Below, in pieces: positions 61,151 through 64,000 of a DNA stretch of 64,000 nucleotides; position 1 is the first letter of the stretch; each line of letters begins with the position of its first letter. The stretch is from Bacteroidales bacterium (lineage in GTDB: Bacteria; Bacteroidota; Bacteroidia; Bacteroidales; UBA932): NCBI GenBank assembly GCA_017534745.1, contig JAFXVX010000019.1, positions 123,969 to 187,968 of the forward strand. Direction: 5' to 3'. A program made the translations under genes and the position numbers. The notes under the pieces were generated by a model. The model did no database searches, had not been told where the DNA came from, and saw only the letters and a program-made list of their open reading frames with translations.

Positions 61151-62599
61151 ATGGAGTATAGGAATTTGTCTAAATTACTGAAGCACAGTGATTTAGGCGC
61201 CATGGCCAAAGTTATTGACTGTATCGTCGCATCCCCGGCGGAGGAGGGGACGCTGGAGGCGTTGCTGAATGAGCCGCTGGTGGGGAAAGTTATCGCGGCG
61301 GAAGGGCCTCTGGGGGCGACGGAGACGCTGAGGCGGCTTTCGGCGGAGATTGAGGCGCCGTATGTGCTTCTTTATATCAAGCATACAGGGCTCTCCCTGG
61401 TCCACAATGCGTTGCGAAGGATGATAAGCGTCGCCGAGGACAGCGGCGCGGCGATGGTCTATGCCGACCACTTCTTCAAGAAGGCGGACGTCGTCTCTCC
61501 CGCGCCTGTCATAGACTGCCAGGAAGGGGCCCTGAGGGACGATTTCGATTTCGGTTCAGTGCTGCTTTACAGGAGCTCCGTTTTCAAGGAGGCCGTCTCG
61601 TCGATGGATGCGGTCTATTCATTCGCCGCCCTCTACGACCTCCGCCTGAGGGCGCAGAGGCTGGGGAGCCTCGTGCGTATCGGAGAATTCCTTTATTACG
61701 AGGTGGAGACTGACCTCCGTGCCTCCGGAGAGAAGCAGTTCGATTATGTCAACCCGCGTAACCGCGAAGTCCAGATCGAAATGGAGAAGGCCGTTACGGC
61801 CCACCTGAAGGCGATCGGGGCCTATATCGCCCCGTCCGAGGTCTCCTCGATAGACGTTTCTGTAGGGGAGTTTCCGGTGGAGGTGTCTGTCGTTATCCCC
61901 TGTAAGAACAGGGCGCGTACCATCGGCGACGCCATCCGTTCAGCTCTCTCGCAGAAGACATCGTTCCCATACAACGTCTTCGTCGTCGATGACAACTCGA
62001 CCGACGGGACTGTGGATATCATAAAATCATTCGACGATCCCCGCCTTATCTACATAGCCCAGGACAAGACTTGGCACGCCATAGGCGGCAACTGGAACGC
62101 GGCTCTCTTCGATTCCCGCTGCGGCCGCTTCGCCGTACAGCTCGACTCCGATGACCTTTACAGCGGTCCGGACACCCTCGAAAAGTTCGCGGAGACCTTC
62201 CGTCGCGAAAAATGCGCGATGGTTGTCGGGACCTATCAGATGACGGACATCGAGATGAATCCGCTCCCTCCGGGTGTTATCGACCACCGTGAATGGACCG
62301 AGGAGAACGGCCGTAATAATGCCTTGAGAATCAACGGCCTGGGCGCGCCACGCGGTTTCTTTACTCCGATTCTGCGCGCCCTCGGCGGCTTCCCGACGAC
62401 AAAATATGGCGAGGATTACGCCCTTGGTATCCGTATATGCCGCACATGGCGTATCGGCCGCATCTGGGATGTGGTCTATAACTGTCGCCGCTGGTCCGAC
62501 AATTCCGATGCGGACCTCTCCATCGAAAAGGTCAATGCCAATAATTATTATAAAGACTGGCTTCGCACGGTAGAACTCCGTGCGCGGCTGCGCCGATAG
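61151..62599 (+). CDS. GT2 glycosyltransferase with an N-terminal extension
   Basis: 482 residues. About 230 N-terminal residues form a degenerate transferase-like domain ([28 protein letters not shown]-type [12 protein letters not shown]), then a GT-A domain: [51 protein letters not shown] (DxD), and [32 protein letters not shown]. It lies 57 nt after DUF4301, and the pairing is probably functional. Acceptor unknown. Confidence 0.85.
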   Translation: MEYRNLSKLLKHSDLGAMAKVIDCIVASPAEEGTLEALLNEPLVGKVIAAEGPLGATETLRRLSAEIEAPYVLLYIKHTGLSLVHNALRRMISVAEDSGAAMVYADHFFKKADVVSPAPVIDCQEGALRDDFDFGSVLLYRSSVFKEAVSSMDAVYSFAALYDLRLRAQRLGSLVRIGEFLYYEVETDLRASGEKQFDYVNPRNREVQIEMEKAVTAHLKAIGAYIAPSEVSSIDVSVGEFPVEVSVVIPCKNRARTIGDAIRSALSQKTSFPYNVFVVDDNSTDGTVDIIKSFDDPRLIYIAQDKTWHAIGGNWNAALFDSRCGRFAVQLDSDDLYSGPDTLEKFAETFRREKCAMVVGTYQMTDIEMNPLPPGVIDHREWTEENGRNNALRINGLGAPRGFFTPILRALGGFPTTKYGEDYALGIRICRTWRIGRIWDVVYNCRRWSDNSDADLSIEKVNANNYYKDWLRTVELRARLRR

Positions 62600-62614
62600 A
62601 TTTTGTTCAGAGAT

Positions 62615-63850
62615 ATGAGAATCAGGTTGTTCATTGCGGCCATTCTGGTGATGGCTGTCTCGGCCGGGATTACTGCCGAAGGCAAGAAGAAAGTCGTTGA
62701 CTCCAAGACAAATTATGCCAGGGAGGTGCTGCAGCCGTATGTCGATAGCGGACAGCTCCCCGGCGCCATAAACGTGTTCTACAAGGACGGAGTACAGGAG
62801 ACCTGCTGCATCGGCTACGCCGACGTGGCCGCGAAGCGTCGTATCAAAATGAACAGTGCTTTCATGCAGTGTTCCCAGACCAAGGGCTTCTGCGGCGTGA
62901 CGATCGCGAAGCTCGTCGAAGAGGGCAAACTCTCGCTCGACGACCCCGTGTCGAAATATCTCCCGGAATTCGCCGAACTCTGGGTGCTGGATGAGAAAAA
63001 TGACAGTGTCCAGACCATGCATAAGGCTAAAAACACGCTGACTGTCCGCATGGTTATGAATCATACGGGCGGTTTCCCCTTCGAGGCCAGTGTGAAGCGC
63101 CGTGACGTCAGGGGCGGCGGCTGGTCCGGAGGCGCCCGCCTGCGTCAGGTTGCTTCCGTCGCGGCAGCGTCTCCGCTGTTGTTCGAGCCCGGCACTGCGG
63201 TAAGGTATTCCAACACCGGTATCGACATAGGAGCCGCTGTCGTTGAAGTCATCACAGGTATGAAATGGGAGGATTACCTCAAAAAGGAAGTCCTGGATCC
63301 TCTTGGCATGAAATCAACCTGGTTCTGGCCTACTGACAAGCAGATTAAGAATAAAATAGAGCTTTACAAATACGTGGAGAATGCTCCTGCGGTCTGGGTG
63401 GAGGAGATGGCCTGGGAGCAGCGCCCGTACAACGACTCCCATGTGTTCGCCTCCGCCGGCGCCGGCCTTTGGACTACGGCCGAGGACCAGTTGAAGTTTT
63501 ATAAGATGCTTATGAATCTTGGTGTGGGAGAAAATGGAGTCCGTATCCTCAAGGAGGAGACCGTCAAGTCCCTTCTTGCCGTTTCGACACGTCCGCAGGA
63601 GATGGACGGCTATTCCCTCGGCCTCACCGCTCCGAAGGTGGACAGTGAAAATTCCACCTTCGGCCACGGGGGAGCCTGGGCGACCAGCTGCTCCGTCAAC
63701 TGGCACAAAAAAGAGCTGAAACTCTGGGTAGTACAGAAAGCCAGTGGCCCTGATCCCTGGAAAAAGGAGATCAAGGAGGCGTCGAAAAAGTTCTTCGCCC
63801 ACGCATCCGGCAATTCCTCCGTCGATGCCTATACCGGAAGGACCGAGTGA
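62615..63850 (+). CDS. Class C beta-lactamase-like serine hydrolase
   Basis: 411 residues from the ATG at 62615 (MRIRLFIAAIL). A signal peptide of about 23 residues directs it to the periplasm. The beta-lactamase/D-Ala-D-Ala-carboxypeptidase fold carries Ser-x-x-Lys in CSQTKGF (nucleophile Ser about residue 88), Tyr-x-Asn in YSNTG, and HGG near the C-terminus (FGHGGAWATS). More likely an esterase or peptidase (CubicO/EstB type) than a beta-lactamase. It follows the glycosyltransferase by 15 nt. Confidence 0.88.
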   Translation: MRIRLFIAAILVMAVSAGITAEGKKKVVDSKTNYAREVLQPYVDSGQLPGAINVFYKDGVQETCCIGYADVAAKRRIKMNSAFMQCSQTKGFCGVTIAKLVEEGKLSLDDPVSKYLPEFAELWVLDEKNDSVQTMHKAKNTLTVRMVMNHTGGFPFEASVKRRDVRGGGWSGGARLRQVASVAAASPLLFEPGTAVRYSNTGIDIGAAVVEVITGMKWEDYLKKEVLDPLGMKSTWFWPTDKQIKNKIELYKYVENAPAVWVEEMAWEQRPYNDSHVFASAGAGLWTTAEDQLKFYKMLMNLGVGENGVRILKEETVKSLLAVSTRPQEMDGYSLGLTAPKVDSENSTFGHGGAWATSCSVNWHKKELKLWVVQKASGPDPWKKEIKEASKKFFAHASGNSSVDAYTGRTE

Positions 63851-63868
63851 AATTTTTTCAAAATAATT

Positions 63869-63899
63869 TTTGCAGAATAAAAAAAGATTTCTACCTTTG
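63869..63899 (+). promoter_or_regulatory. Strong promoter at the right edge (rRNA-operon type)
   Basis: TTTG (63869-63872), exactly 19 nt, TACCTTTG (63892-63899), embedded in an AT-rich stretch. It matches the Bacteroidota consensus fully and resembles the promoters that precede rRNA operons. Confidence 0.85.
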
Positions 63900-63902
63900 C
63901 AG

Positions 63903-64000
63903 TCCCGCTTTTGAACGAGCGGGATTTTTCGCGGCCTGACGGCTGAGCCGAGGGCCGGTTTAAAGAGATCTTTGAAAAGACTGAAAGGAAGTACAAGCAA
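63903..64000 (+). promoter_or_regulatory. Structured leader, probably of a 16S-23S-5S rRNA operon just outside the window
   Basis: The transcript would begin with a hairpin TCCCGCT/AGCGGGA (63903-63909 and 63918-63924) followed by five Ts, then a second GC-rich hairpin (CGGCC...GGCCG with CGGCT/AGCCG). The remainder ends AGATCTTTGAAAAGACTGAA and AAGTACAAGCAA, the type of purine-rich leader seen before 16S rRNA in this phylum. The 16S gene itself is not in view. Confidence 0.6.

Noticed and set aside
62615-63850. True antibiotic-resistance beta-lactamase
   Set aside because: Class C-like serine hydrolases of this type are mostly esterases or peptidases. No regulator such as ampR is near, and the sequence lacks close class C features beyond the shared active-site motifs.

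Overview
The window is a gene-dense, GC-rich (by eye) stretch of a Bacteroidota chromosome, most likely an uncultured or gut-type Bacteroidales (Rikenellaceae/Alistipes-like is an inference). The evidence is many promoters of the Bacteroidota form (-33 TTTG, about 19-20 bp, -7 TAnnTTTG), absence of clear Shine-Dalgarno sites, and families typical of the phylum: type-B L31, the RNR-type TSCPD protein, DUF4954, DUF4301, DUF5715, DUF2764, fimbrillin-type lipoproteins, and an OadG-type subunit carrying a lamin-tail domain. I saw no insertion sequence, phage, integron or CRISPR array.

Layout. 1-1.1 kb: PASTA membrane protein coupled to an RluD-type pseudouridine synthase that runs off the left edge. 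1.2-4.8 kb: secreted proteins, a small plus-strand operon (YiiX-like lipoprotein, DUF4878-like lipoprotein, cysteine hydrolase, TSCPD protein) and tRNA-Ser(CGA). 4.9-20.5 kb: thirteen minus-strand genes with no gap above about 13 nt: membrane protein, fabD, pyruvate:ferredoxin oxidoreductase, phosphoglycerate mutase, DUF5715, alpha/beta hydrolase, peptide transporter, DUF2400, zeta-like kinase, TldD, PmbA/TldE, glycosyltransferase, TrkA. 20.6 kb: tRNA-Arg(CCG) with divergent overlapping promoters.

20.8-31.6 kb is an amino-acid fermentation island. The plus strand carries ptb, buk, branched-chain aminotransferase, a TPR protein and a four-subunit 2-ketoisovalerate:ferredoxin oxidoreductase. 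The converging minus-strand operon has iorA, iorB, an aminotransferase and an acetyl-CoA hydrolase/CoA-transferase. Together they would transaminate branched-chain and aromatic amino acids, oxidatively decarboxylate the 2-oxoacids to acyl-CoAs with reduced ferredoxin, and recover ATP through acyl phosphate and butyrate kinase, or transfer or hydrolyse the CoA. 31.7-41.1 kb: a BASS-type transporter, DUF4954, EttA, a GH2 lipoprotein and UvrA. 41.1-43.0 kb: two fimbrial-type lipoproteins.

43.2-55.2 kb: L31, then a twelve-gene minus-strand string that reads, in transcription order, mmdA, OadG with a lamin-tail domain, biotin carrier, Na+-pumping decarboxylase beta subunit, a LOG-family protein, and V-type ATPase E, DUF2764, A, B, D, I, K. 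The K subunit has the Na+-site residues known from Enterococcus hirae NtpK, so the string can be read as a sodium circuit: methylmalonyl-CoA decarboxylation exports Na+ and the V-ATPase uses or makes the gradient. A cloverleaf-like 125-bp inverted-repeat element lies just before mmdA. 55.4-63.9 kb: YebC, a TPR membrane protein, RecF, a DUF721 protein, PdxB, DUF4301, a glycosyltransferase and a class-C serine hydrolase. The window ends in a strong promoter and structured leader that looks like the start of an rRNA operon.
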